From: Methanosarcinales archaeon ex4572_44
GTDB lineage: Archaea; Halobacteriota; Methanosarcinia; Methanosarcinales; EX4572-44
DNA length: 8,155 nt
Assembly: GCA_002254825.2 (NCBI GenBank)
Contig: NJEL02000058.1
Coordinates: forward strand, 1-8,155
Reading direction: 5' to 3'
Shown: one piece after another, positions 1-5,783 of the stretch
Layout of the letters: the number at the start of each line of letters is the position of its first letter
Position numbering within the stretch: position 1 is the stretch's first letter
Made by a program: the position numbers and the translations under genes
Notes under the pieces: model-generated
The model's input: only the letters and a program-made list of their open reading frames with translations
Database searches by the model: none
What the model was told of the DNA's origin: nothing

Positions 1-233
1 CACCGCACCCTACTGTTTTTGTCTTGTGTTAGTTGAATCAGGTCTTTCCACGCGGTGTCTCTGTCGGGGATGTGTTGGAAGGCATGACCAAGTGCATCTG
101 CTGCCCTCCGCCGCACCCTACTGTTTTTGTCCTGTGTCAGTTTGTGGAGGTCTTTCCACGCGGTGTCTCTGTCAGGCAAATCTGCAAAAAAACTTCCCAG
201 TTGATACGCCGCCCGTCGGCGCTCATCGAGTAT
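1..233 (-). CDS. HEAT-repeat protein fragment, 5'-truncated and running off the left edge
   Basis: The minus-strand frame is open from 233 to the window edge. It reads as helical repeats: RRRAAYQLGSFFADLPDRD, then TAWKDLHKLTQDKNSRV, then RRRAADALGHAFQHIPDRD, then TAWKDLIQLTQDKNSRV. The period is 36 residues, with the alternating Ala/Leu pattern and D-x-x-x-V-R turns of HEAT/PBS-lyase-type repeats, which build protein-binding solenoids. No ATG starts this frame; a TGA at 236-234 closes it just upstream, and repeat homology begins within a few codons of that stop. The gene has therefore probably lost its 5' end here, or starts at a rare codon such as CTG 200-198 or TTG 179-177. It lies head to head with the broken isomerase gene at 362. 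The repeat class is clear; partners and function are unknown. Confidence 0.65.
   Translation of the reverse strand, partial: MLDERRRAAYQLGSFFADLPDRDTAWKDLHKLTQDKNSRVRRRAADALGHAFQHIPDRDTAWKDLIQLTQDKNSRVR
3..176. repeat. 108-bp-period direct repeat inside the HEAT coding region
   Basis: Bases 3-68 recur at 111-176 with a constant offset of 108 and no indels; 58 of 66 positions match by hand comparison. The first 21 bases (3-23 / 111-131) and a 26-base block (40-65 / 148-173) are identical. Because 108 is 36 codons, this is the DNA image of two HEAT units read on the minus strand. The identity suggests recent unit duplication or gene conversion. Confidence 0.8.
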
Positions 234-266
234 TCAAACTCCCGTTGAATAAATCTTTTGTGTTTG

Positions 267-300
267 AAGCTATCAAATTTCCGAGGCAATCTGATAGCTT
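267..300. repeat. Perfect 9-bp inverted repeat (hairpin)
   Basis: AAGCTATCA (267-275) and TGATAGCTT (292-300) are perfect reverse complements around a 16-base loop; a G-T pair can extend the stem outward, and three A/T pairs can form after one mismatch inward. It lies between the truncated HEAT frame and the isomerase fragment. It could be the foot of a vanished mobile element, a terminator, or an operator; nothing here decides between these. Confidence 0.45.
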
Positions 301-361
301 TGAGTTGACAGTCGTGTTGGATGGTAAGTATTTTATGAGAGAGCCTCATTGTTGGACTTGG

Positions 362-867
362 ATGTCTCTACTTTCACACTTGAGTTTCTCATCCCTCGCA
401 CTCACCGAGGATCCATTCGATTGGGCGTATGGGCTGGAAGAGATTGGGTTTACTGGTTGGGAGATTGTGAGTGAGGGTAGGCAGACTCTTACAGATGAAA
501 CGATGGCAAGAGTCAGGGAGATACTTGAGACAACAGACCTGCAGTTGAGCTTGCATCTACCGTTCTCTGACCTGAACCTTGCAAGTTTGAATGTTCACAT
601 CCCATCGCTTTTGATATAGGGCATGCCAACACGAATGGCGTGATAGATGAGTTCATCAAATTTAAGGAGAAGATACGCCACATTCATGCCCACGATAATC
701 ATGGAGAGCGGGATGAACACCTGCCTATTGGAGAGGGGACGATCGATTGGTGGCATGTAACGAGAGAGTTTTCATGGTTCAAAGGGCGTACCGTGCTTGA
801 GTGTAGGAGTGTTGGTGATGGTAAAAAGAGCATGGCGTACCTGAAGAATATTGCCACCAGTGATTGA
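362..867 (+). pseudogene. Sugar-phosphate isomerase/epimerase (MJ1311-like TIM barrel), broken by an internal deletion
   Basis: The intact family member is a roughly 260-280-residue xylose-isomerase-like AP-endonuclease-2 barrel. Two pieces remain. The N-terminal part starts at ATG 362 and reads LALTEDPFDWAYGLEEIGF, then GWEIVSEG, ending in HLPFSDLNLASLN at 592. The C-terminal part begins near 604-610 in another frame with FDIGHANTNG, continues through HIHAHDN and DEHLPIGEGTIDW, and stops at 867. About 90-110 residues of the central barrel are absent, and the junction (593-609) changes frame, so translation from 362 ends at a TAG ending at 619. The retained C-terminal His/Asp/Glu motifs would be metal ligands in a working enzyme; without the middle strands the barrel cannot close. 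A TATA-like stretch at 329-336 would give a nearly leaderless start at 362. The family call is firm; the alternative to a pseudogene is an assembly gap. Confidence 0.82.
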
Positions 868-886
868 ACCTAAGTACACACATAGG

Positions 887-1013
887 GTAGTTTGGTTGTG
901 AACTGCTCGCACAGACCATAATTATTATAAATCATTATAATAGAATAAATAATAAATAATAAATAATATGTGAAAGTCTCAGTGAAAGCCTGCGTGAATC
1001 ACAACCAATCTAC
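887..1013. repeat. Imperfect 15-bp inverted repeat flanking an AT-rich spacer
   Basis: Bases 887-901 and the reverse complement of 999-1013 match at 14 of 15 positions; 892-901 and 999-1008 are perfect 10-base complements ending in TTGTGA. The right arm is the last five codons of the XTP/dITP pyrophosphatase gene including its stop. The 97-base spacer is very AT-rich. It may serve as a shared terminator between convergent genes, be a duplicated gene end, or be chance. Confidence 0.4.
944..967. repeat. AT-only heptamer tandem repeat
   Basis: AATAAAT occurs three times in a row (944-950, 951-957, 958-964), followed by a partial AAT. It sits between two convergent genes. Its complement is T-rich, so it could help terminate minus-strand transcription leaving the pyrophosphatase gene. 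It also resembles TATA elements but precedes no gene on either strand. Confidence 0.6.
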
Positions 1014-1538
1014 AAACTTCCGAAGCGCCAGCGCACGATGAGAGATCAGATTCTTCTCGCCAGGCAACATCTCCCCAAGAGTCCTGCCACCAACCTCAAA
1101 GATAGGATCAAAACCAAAACCATTAGTACCACGCTCACAATCCGAAACAACACCCCCAATAACACCCGTAAAAGTAACAGACTCGCCACCAGGCTCACAA
1201 AACCCGATAACCGACTTCACAACCGCAGACCTATCCAAAACACCCTCCATCAACTTCAAGACACCCTTGTTCCCGATAGTACGCTGCACATACGCAGAAT
1301 AAGGGCCAGGAAACCCATTCAACGCACTGACAAAAATACCTGAATCATCCACAATAACAGACCGACCGAGACGATCCGCCGCCCACCGAGCACCAGACGC
1401 AGCAATCACTTCAAGCTCATCCGCCTGCACCTCAGGATACTCACACTCCACCTGAGTGAGACTTACACCCCGCGCTCCAAGAATAAACTCAGCCTCCCGC
1501 ACCTTACCACGATTACCAGTCACAAAGATAACATGCAT
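999..1538 (-). CDS. rdgB: XTP/dITP pyrophosphatase (HAM1/RdgB family)
   Basis: This enzyme hydrolyses deaminated purine nucleoside triphosphates (dITP, ITP, XTP) to the monophosphate and pyrophosphate, cleansing the nucleotide pool; it is cytoplasmic and normally dimeric. Seen from the ATG at 1538 (179 residues): the nucleotide-binding TGNRGK at 7-12, the acidic VDDSG at 63-67, FPGPYSAY at 76-83, GFGFDPIF at 140-147, and EKNLISHR at 161-168. All the family signatures are present and the length is normal. An ATG 24 bases upstream (1562) is in frame, but MHVIFVTGN matches the usual family start, so 1538 is preferred. No strong ribosome site precedes either. The gene is divergent from mptD and convergent with the broken isomerase gene. 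Confidence 0.95.
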   Translation of the reverse strand: MHVIFVTGNRGKVREAEFILGARGVSLTQVECEYPEVQADELEVIAASGARWAADRLGRSVIVDDSGIFVSALNGFPGPYSAYVQRTIGNKGVLKLMEGVLDRSAVVKSVIGFCEPGGESVTFTGVIGGVVSDCERGTNGFGFDPIFEVGGRTLGEMLPGEKNLISHRALALRKFVDWL

Positions 1539-1637
1539 AACAAAACAACACCCAAAAAACACACGCCCAACTTATCAAACTTTCCACTCAAAAAGAACCA
1601 GTCCAACGCGCGACAACACCTTCGCTTTTGTGGTGGC

Positions 1638-1645
1638 TTTAAATA
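1638..1645 (+). promoter_or_regulatory. Archaeal TATA box for mptD
   Basis: TTTAAATA lies 38-45 bases before the mptD start. Transcription starting about 25 bases downstream would give a short leader that still contains the ribosome site at 1671-1679. Its position also excludes the longer upstream in-frame start near 1533. The core TTTAAA is palindromic, so weak minus-strand use towards the pyrophosphatase gene is conceivable. Confidence 0.65.
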
Positions 1646-1670
1646 CATTGTGTGCAGCAACAGCAAACGA

Positions 1671-1679
1671 GAGGTGATC
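1671..1679 (+). promoter_or_regulatory. Ribosome binding site of mptD
   Basis: GAGGTGATC is a near-ideal archaeal Shine-Dalgarno sequence; the GGTG core ends 6 bases before the ATG at 1683. It fixes the mptD start. Confidence 0.85.
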
Positions 1680-1682
1680 CAA

Positions 1683-2045
1683 ATGGAAGATAGCGTTATA
1701 TCATCAAGAGAAGAGGCAGCGTTTGAAGCAGGAATCAAGCTCGGCGCACTATACCACCAGTTCACATGCACGCCGATCAGTCTCGCAACCCTCGAATCCG
1801 TAGAGAAAGCTATGGAAGAGAGCGTATCCCTACAACCATTCGTGACCAGTGTACGTGTGAAGATAGACCGGGAAAAGGTGAAGTCATCCTTGAACGAGTT
1901 TGGATACTGCGAACTCGATGGCGACATGCTGGACGTGAGACTCACATCGCAGGTTGATCGCGCCACTGTAACAGCAAAGCTCTCCTACGACAACGAGCTT
2001 GAATACCCACTAATGAAGATCGTGTCCATCGATGATGAAAGATGA
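1683..2045 (+). CDS. mptD: Dihydroneopterin aldolase, archaeal MptD type
   Basis: MptD cleaves 7,8-dihydroneopterin to 6-hydroxymethyl-7,8-dihydropterin and glycolaldehyde in the pterin branch of tetrahydromethanopterin synthesis. It is unrelated to bacterial FolB and was formerly annotated as DUF372. The 120-residue product has the usual family length. The diagnostic block EAGIKLGALYHQF lies at 15-27; E15, H25, Q51 and Y102 are polar residues at positions where the family keeps putative active-site groups (assignment from memory of the family, not aligned here). The start at 1683 is fixed by the strong ribosome site and the TATA box. The stop overlaps the start of the next gene in ATGATGA, so the two are translationally coupled. 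Its presence argues for an organism with methanopterin-based C1 metabolism. Confidence 0.92.
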   Translation: MEDSVISSREEAAFEAGIKLGALYHQFTCTPISLATLESVEKAMEESVSLQPFVTSVRVKIDREKVKSSLNEFGYCELDGDMLDVRLTSQVDRATVTAKLSYDNELEYPLMKIVSIDDER

Positions 2046-2572
2046 TCGAGATTCATTCCAGCCCCTATACACTGATCACCCGACCCGACACCCAGGAGTC
2101 TGAAGAATCTCTTCGAGAAAACCTCAACCTCAAATGGGTGAATGGCTGTCTCTTCAACGTAATGGCACACAAGAATATCAATCAAGCACGTGTCGAGTAC
2201 GACGCAGTAATCTGGAACAGCAACTCCATCCTATTCATCGAATATAAAGATTCGCTCACAGCGTACAGGCGAATGCCTGCTAAAAGGGCACAACAAGTAT
2301 CTGATTTTGCAAGAAACATCGCAAAAACTCTTGGATTCTGGAAATACAATTATATTATCGTGGTGAATGGACTTGAAAGTGAGAGGGAGAAACATAGAGT
2401 ACTTGTTTTACCACTCGATGAACTGAAGGCATACCAGCCAGAATTCCAACTAACCCACAGAGAAGTGGAATACATCGATGGACTGGTTGAAAAATACCAC
2501 GAAACCGCTGACGAAAAACTGATAAAAGAATTAGAGAAACTCAATACCATGATACGAGAGACGAGACGCTGA
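2042..2572 (+). CDS. Small PD-(D/E)XK-like protein coupled to mptD
   Basis: The product is 176 residues and I do not recognise a named family. It has a predicted alpha/beta core: an acidic helix around 19-30, then VEYDAVIW (51-58), a tight turn, ILFIEYKDS (63-71), a basic helix ending KRAQQV (81-86), and later strands YIIVVNG and HRVLVLPLD, finishing in a charged helix. D54 followed 13 residues later by E67-Y-K69 fits the D-Xn-(D/E)-X-K pattern of PD-(D/E)XK nuclease folds, where D and E bind metal and K assists catalysis; the helix with Q84/Q85 is also typical. This is motif reading, not proof of nuclease activity. There is no signal peptide or membrane segment. The start overlaps the mptD stop by four bases (ATGA), giving a two-gene operon. 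No second plus-strand gene follows; a HIT gene converges on it. Confidence 0.75.
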   Translation: MIEIHSSPYTLITRPDTQESEESLRENLNLKWVNGCLFNVMAHKNINQARVEYDAVIWNSNSILFIEYKDSLTAYRRMPAKRAQQVSDFARNIAKTLGFWKYNYIIVVNGLESEREKHRVLVLPLDELKAYQPEFQLTHREVEYIDGLVEKYHETADEKLIKELEKLNTMIRETRR

Positions 2573-2657
2573 AAGATACAAACCTTGTCAGAAATTTCCC
2601 CGATTCGAACTCATCTGCTAACATTTTCTTTAAATAACTAAAAGATAACAATAGGCG

Positions 2658-3068
2658 TCATTTTTCAATTGATTCCTCAACCTTTCTTTTTGCTTTTGCG
2701 TCCACAGGGAAGGCTAATTCAAAGCCAGCGCTGCTCCTCTGGCCTTCGTATCGCGGCACTATATGGATATGCACATGTGGTATCACCTGGCCTGCTATTT
2801 CCCCGTTATTGCTAACAATGTTGTATCCTTTTACGCCCATTTTTTGTTTCAAGGATTCTGCAATCCGCTTTACCACAATAAAGAGCTTTGCTGTTTGCTC
2901 GTCTCCAAGTTCATCAATGGTTTTTATGTGCTCTTTTGGGATTGCCAGCACATGCCCTTCAGATCTGGGGTTTGTATCGAGAAAAGCGAGGTGCTCGCCG
3001 TCCTCGTAGACACGCACAGCAGGGATCTCTCCATCAACTATCCTGCAAAATATACACTCAGACTCCAT
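2658..3068 (-). CDS. HIT-family nucleotide hydrolase/transferase
   Basis: HIT proteins hydrolyse or transfer nucleotidyl groups from phosphoramidates, aminoacyl-adenylates and dinucleoside polyphosphates through a histidine nucleophile. The 136-residue product has the full small-HIT (Hint/Fhit-like) layout: CIFC at 5-8, probably half of a zinc site; FLDTNPRSEGHVLAIPKEH at 29-47; SNNG at 86-89; and the triad HVHIH at 98-102, with the middle His (H100) as the expected nucleophile. ATG 3068 is preferred to the in-frame ATG at 3089 because MESECIFC is the usual family start, a purine-rich ribosome site (complement of 3074-3082) sits just before it, and a TATA-like element overlaps the upstream codon. 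The substrate cannot be told from sequence. Confidence 0.93.
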   Translation of the reverse strand: MESECIFCRIVDGEIPAVRVYEDGEHLAFLDTNPRSEGHVLAIPKEHIKTIDELGDEQTAKLFIVVKRIAESLKQKMGVKGYNIVSNNGEIAGQVIPHVHIHIVPRYEGQRSSAGFELAFPVDAKAKRKVEESIEK

Positions 3069-3087
3069 CGTATATCCTCTCCATACC

Positions 3088-3098
3088 ATTATTTATTA
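3088..3098 (-). promoter_or_regulatory. Possible TATA element for the HIT gene
   Basis: On the minus strand this reads TAATAAATAAT, centred about 25 bases before the ATG at 3068, the spacing expected for a leaderless transcript. A ribosome-site-like purine stretch between the two argues instead for a longer transcript, perhaps from the GATATAT-like element near 3108-3115. Which one is used is undecided. Confidence 0.35.
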
Positions 3099-3257
3099 GT
3101 GGTTGGGATATATCTGTTTTGCTGAGAGTGAGGGGTGTTTAAGTCGTAGCACTTGGAACGGGTGTTGGCAGGTAGCCCCCATGCAGATAGCGTGGCAGCA
3201 GATCTTCTTGACAGGCTTAATGACTATGGCAGGTCTGAGTAGAAGAGCATTTTGTGT

Positions 3258-4295
3258 TCACCACTTTACAGCAACCACCTTGCTTGCAGCTTTTTCTAAC
3301 CTGTTCATCACTGCAAGCCCAACATCTTTTTGATCGAAAGAACCATCCACGATGATCACATCGACCTCTCTTCGATCGAGCAAACGCATGGAATGGAAGA
3401 GGTTCCGTGCAATCGATGCTGGATCGCCACGCTTGCCAAAGACGAGCATCCTCTCTCCAGCCTCAAAACTTTCCGCAGTCTCTTGGCACAAGATCAGCCC
3501 AACCCTCCTCCCGAAACCCTCATACGTCCCTATAAGCCTCTGGATCGTCTTCACAACACTTTCACCCTTAACAAGCACCACTCCCGCTTCTGGAGCATAA
3601 TGGGTGTATTTCATGCCAGGGGAGCGCGGAACACCTGTAACTTCTCTCTCCGTTTTCAGATCTCCAATGACCTCTTTTAGCCTCTCAATCCCTATTCCAC
3701 CTGGTCGAAGCAGAGAGGGTGGGTCGTGAGTCACATCCACGACGGTTGATTCAACCCCCACCTCTGTCATCCCGCCATCGAGTATCATATCAACACGCCC
3801 AGCGAGATCGTCCAGCACATGCTCTGCCGCTGTCGGGCTTGGCTTGCCAGAAGTATTGGCACTCGGCGCAGCAATCGGCACACCAGCCTCCCGGATGAGG
3901 GCAAGTGCAACAGGATGCGCTGGCATCCGCACTGCCACGGTATCCAAACCACAGGTCGTAACATCTGGTACAACACCCCCCCGTCGCAGGATGAGTGTGA
4001 GAGGCCCGGGCCAGAAGGCATCCATCAACTCATAAGCGAGCCTGGAAATGTTTGTTGTAATGCATTCAGCCTCTTTAATATCAGAGACGTGCACGATCAG
4101 AGGGTTGTCCGATGGCCTAGATTTAGCTCTGAATATCTTGTCAACAGCAATTGGATTCAAGGCATCTGCCCCCAGACCATAAACAGTCTCGGTGGGAAAC
4201 GCAACCAGCCCACCGCAACGAATGACCCTGCCGCCACGCCTGCACATCTCCTCGAAGTTCTGGCTATCTATACGGTGTAGCAAAACAGGTTTCAT
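3258..4295 (-). CDS. sua5: L-threonylcarbamoyladenylate synthase, two-domain Sua5
   Basis: Sua5 makes threonylcarbamoyl-AMP from threonine, bicarbonate and ATP; the KEOPS complex then transfers the group to A37 of ANN-decoding tRNAs to form t6A. From ATG 4295 the product is 345 residues, the long two-domain form. The YrdC domain shows FPTETVYGLG (33-42), the KSRP substrate loop (58-61), PSANTSGKPSPT (144-155) and VESTVVDV (181-188). The interdomain linker PRSPGMKYTHYAPEA (223-237) is the Sua5 hallmark, followed by a Rossmann-like Sua5 domain to the C-terminus. An in-frame ATG at 4370 would add 25 residues inside the upstream gene; the 4295 start is preferred because MKPVLLHRI fits the family and gives a TGATG stop-start overlap. 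The motif set is complete and the gene appears functional. Confidence 0.96.
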   Translation of the reverse strand: MKPVLLHRIDSQNFEEMCRRGGRVIRCGGLVAFPTETVYGLGADALNPIAVDKIFRAKSRPSDNPLIVHVSDIKEAECITTNISRLAYELMDAFWPGPLTLILRRGGVVPDVTTCGLDTVAVRMPAHPVALALIREAGVPIAAPSANTSGKPSPTAAEHVLDDLAGRVDMILDGGMTEVGVESTVVDVTHDPPSLLRPGGIGIERLKEVIGDLKTEREVTGVPRSPGMKYTHYAPEAGVVLVKGESVVKTIQRLIGTYEGFGRRVGLILCQETAESFEAGERMLVFGKRGDPASIARNLFHSMRLLDRREVDVIIVDGSFDQKDVGLAVMNRLEKAASKVVAVKW

Positions 4296-4735
4296 CAGAT
4301 CCACGATTCTCCCGACCCCAGTGTTTTGAGCTCCTGCACGCCATTCACGAGTTCGTCGGTCGTCGTGCATAATCGGGTGATGCTCTGCTCTATCATCAGG
4401 TTCACCCTTCCCTCGGGCCCAAGCGTCCGAAAATCGGTTTTAAGCCCAATCACGGGTTTTCCGATCGCACTTGCATACCCAATCTCCCACGCGGTGCCAG
4501 AGTCTGCATCAGAACCGTCGAGCACTGCCACAACGAGGTCACATTCCTCGATAGCACGCAAATTCTCTCTGAATATCTTTTCTTTCTGCCTGTGGTGGTG
4601 TGGTGGTGTCTTCTCGTTGGAGTCTTCCTGCGGCAGGAAGACACTATAGCCTTCTCTATCGAGTAGCGCTTTCAATCGCTGGTTGAATTCCCGTTCAGCT
4701 TCTGAAAACAAAGGTCCTGCAAGATAGACCTTCAT
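4295..4735 (-). CDS. Nucleoside 2-deoxyribosyltransferase-like enzyme
   Basis: The family cleaves or exchanges N-glycosidic bonds of (deoxy)nucleosides or nucleotides. The 146-residue product begins MKVYLAGPLFSEAEREFN, the typical family start, and has FLPQED (33-38), then DGSDADSGTAWEIGYA at 73-88, whose E84 matches the catalytic glutamate in the G-T-x-x-E-x-G-x-A signature. VNLMIEQS (111-118) supplies an Asn in the place where a neighbouring subunit normally completes the active site. Length is normal. GGGGTG and GTGAT stretches precede the ATG at 4735. The gene is upstream in an operon with sua5, with a one-base TGATG overlap. Whether it acts on nucleosides or on nucleoside monophosphates (as DNPH1-like hydrolases do) is not clear. 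Confidence 0.85.
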   Translation of the reverse strand: MKVYLAGPLFSEAEREFNQRLKALLDREGYSVFLPQEDSNEKTPPHHHRQKEKIFRENLRAIEECDLVVAVLDGSDADSGTAWEIGYASAIGKPVIGLKTDFRTLGPEGRVNLMIEQSITRLCTTTDELVNGVQELKTLGSGESWI

Positions 4736-4852
4736 TTATCACGACACCCCATTGATACATCACAATAGTAAAAAAACCGTGAAAAAATTTGTAAACACCT
4801 CAAAACACTATAATATCAAAACCAACCCAACGATAGTCATTGATAATATTTA

Positions 4853-5728
4853 TTATTTAATTTTATCATGTCGTAGGCTTTCCATTTTGATATACACAGA
4901 ATATAATAAATTTACAAACTTATAAGAGCCTCTACCACTTTCAATATCTGGTACAATGATGCCCTGTTCTCTCATTTTTCTTAAGAAATTATGAAATACT
5001 TTTCTCTCTTCTTCGTTGAGTCTTGCTTCTATCTCTTTTTTTGTGAAACTGAATCTTATATCTTTTCCAAGTTTTCTTAGAATTGACCTGTATCGTTCAC
5101 TTCGAATTGCTCTGTAAACCGTAGGTTCGAGATATTTTCTTCCAATGCTATCTGCTGCATCCAAACTACCCTCAAATGCATCTTCTTCGCTTATTATTTT
5201 ATCTTCATCCCTCCAAAAGACCGCATCACCTATTTCGTGCATTAAAATTGGCAATCCACTTGAAATCTTAACCATAATCGCCATCGCTTCAGGTTCAACT
5301 GTTATGTTGGCTTTTTTAAAGGACTTTTCAAAAAATTCTCTCACTTTTTCATCAGAGAGCTTATCTATCTCAACTACTCTAAATACTCTCATGAGTGAGG
5401 GCTGGCGTTTGCGTAAAGTGTCCCGTATTTCTGGAAGCCCTATTGGCATGATAAAAACTGGAAAACAAGGATAGTGGATGGACACATTGTCCACAAAACT
5501 CTTGTACCAGTCGGCAAATTCGGGGGTGTTGGATATGCCGTTTATATCATCTAAAGCGATGAAAATCCCTTTCTTTTCGTCCTTTATTTCTTCCATTATG
5601 TTGTTAAGTGCTTCTGGAAAGTTTCTGATAAGATCTTTAAGGTCGTTATTTGGGGGATTAAAGCTCACAGAGATGCCGAAGAGATCTACCTGTTTGCCTG
5701 GTGTGAAAGGGCTAACTTTTTCGTTCAT
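4853..5728 (-). CDS. Archaeal AAA ATPase lacking its Walker A region (internal in-frame deletion)
   Basis: The 291-residue product matches the C-terminal two thirds of a large archaeal ATPase family (STAND/Orc-like 'ATPase domain 2' type). Present are Walker B GIFIALDDI (54-62, acidic D60-D61), a sensor-1-like strand FPVFIMPIGLPE (89-100), the LSDEKVREFF lid-helix entry, GLPILMHEIGDAVFW (158-172), and a winged-helix-like tail ending GSYKFVNLLYSVYIKM. The first dozen residues, MNEKVSPFTPGK, look like the family's true N-terminus (usually a PF-PGKPV motif before the VGRE box), yet residue 13 onward already matches sequence far downstream. The VGRE box and the G-x-x-x-x-G-K-S/T P-loop are missing, roughly 100 residues, with the frame kept. 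ATP binding is unlikely in this form. The coding strand is visibly more AT-rich than its neighbours, suggesting separate ancestry. Its role is unknown. Confidence 0.78.
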   Translation of the reverse strand: MNEKVSPFTPGKQVDLFGISVSFNPPNNDLKDLIRNFPEALNNIMEEIKDEKKGIFIALDDINGISNTPEFADWYKSFVDNVSIHYPCFPVFIMPIGLPEIRDTLRKRQPSLMRVFRVVEIDKLSDEKVREFFEKSFKKANITVEPEAMAIMVKISSGLPILMHEIGDAVFWRDEDKIISEEDAFEGSLDAADSIGRKYLEPTVYRAIRSERYRSILRKLGKDIRFSFTKKEIEARLNEEERKVFHNFLRKMREQGIIVPDIESGRGSYKFVNLLYSVYIKMESLRHDKIK

Positions 5729-5783
5729 GGAATATTACACAACCTCTATTTTTCACACTACAAAAATAACTTTTCCCCATATC

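Noticed and set aside
1..177. CRISPR-like repeat
   Set aside because: Only two units with a 108-base period that is a multiple of three and codes for HEAT helices; no short identical repeat with unique spacers.
137..349. Minus-strand frame overlapping the HEAT fragment, with an ATG at 349
   Set aside because: The HEAT pattern is carried by a different frame; this one shows no repeat or domain signal and crosses the hairpin.
26..361. Open plus-strand frame upstream of the isomerase fragment, reaching back to the window start
   Set aside because: Over 26-233 it is the opposite-strand shadow of the HEAT repeats and lacks protein-like character; isomerase homology starts only at about 362.
1533..1682. 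Longer N-terminus for MptD
   Set aside because: The extension precedes a good TATA box and a near-ideal ribosome site, overlaps the start of the divergent gene, and is low-complexity K/T/N-rich.
2590..2625. GATTCGAAC, resembling a tRNA T-loop
   Set aside because: No pairing T-stem, acceptor or anticodon arm can be built on either strand.
3090..3257. Possible C/D-box or other small RNA in the HIT-sua5 gap (AATGACT, CTGA-like boxes, TCTTCT/AGAAGA arms)
   Set aside because: The C-box match is poor, the boxes are not properly paired, and the stem is only six bases with nothing to extend it. I see nothing firm in this gap beyond the HIT promoter.
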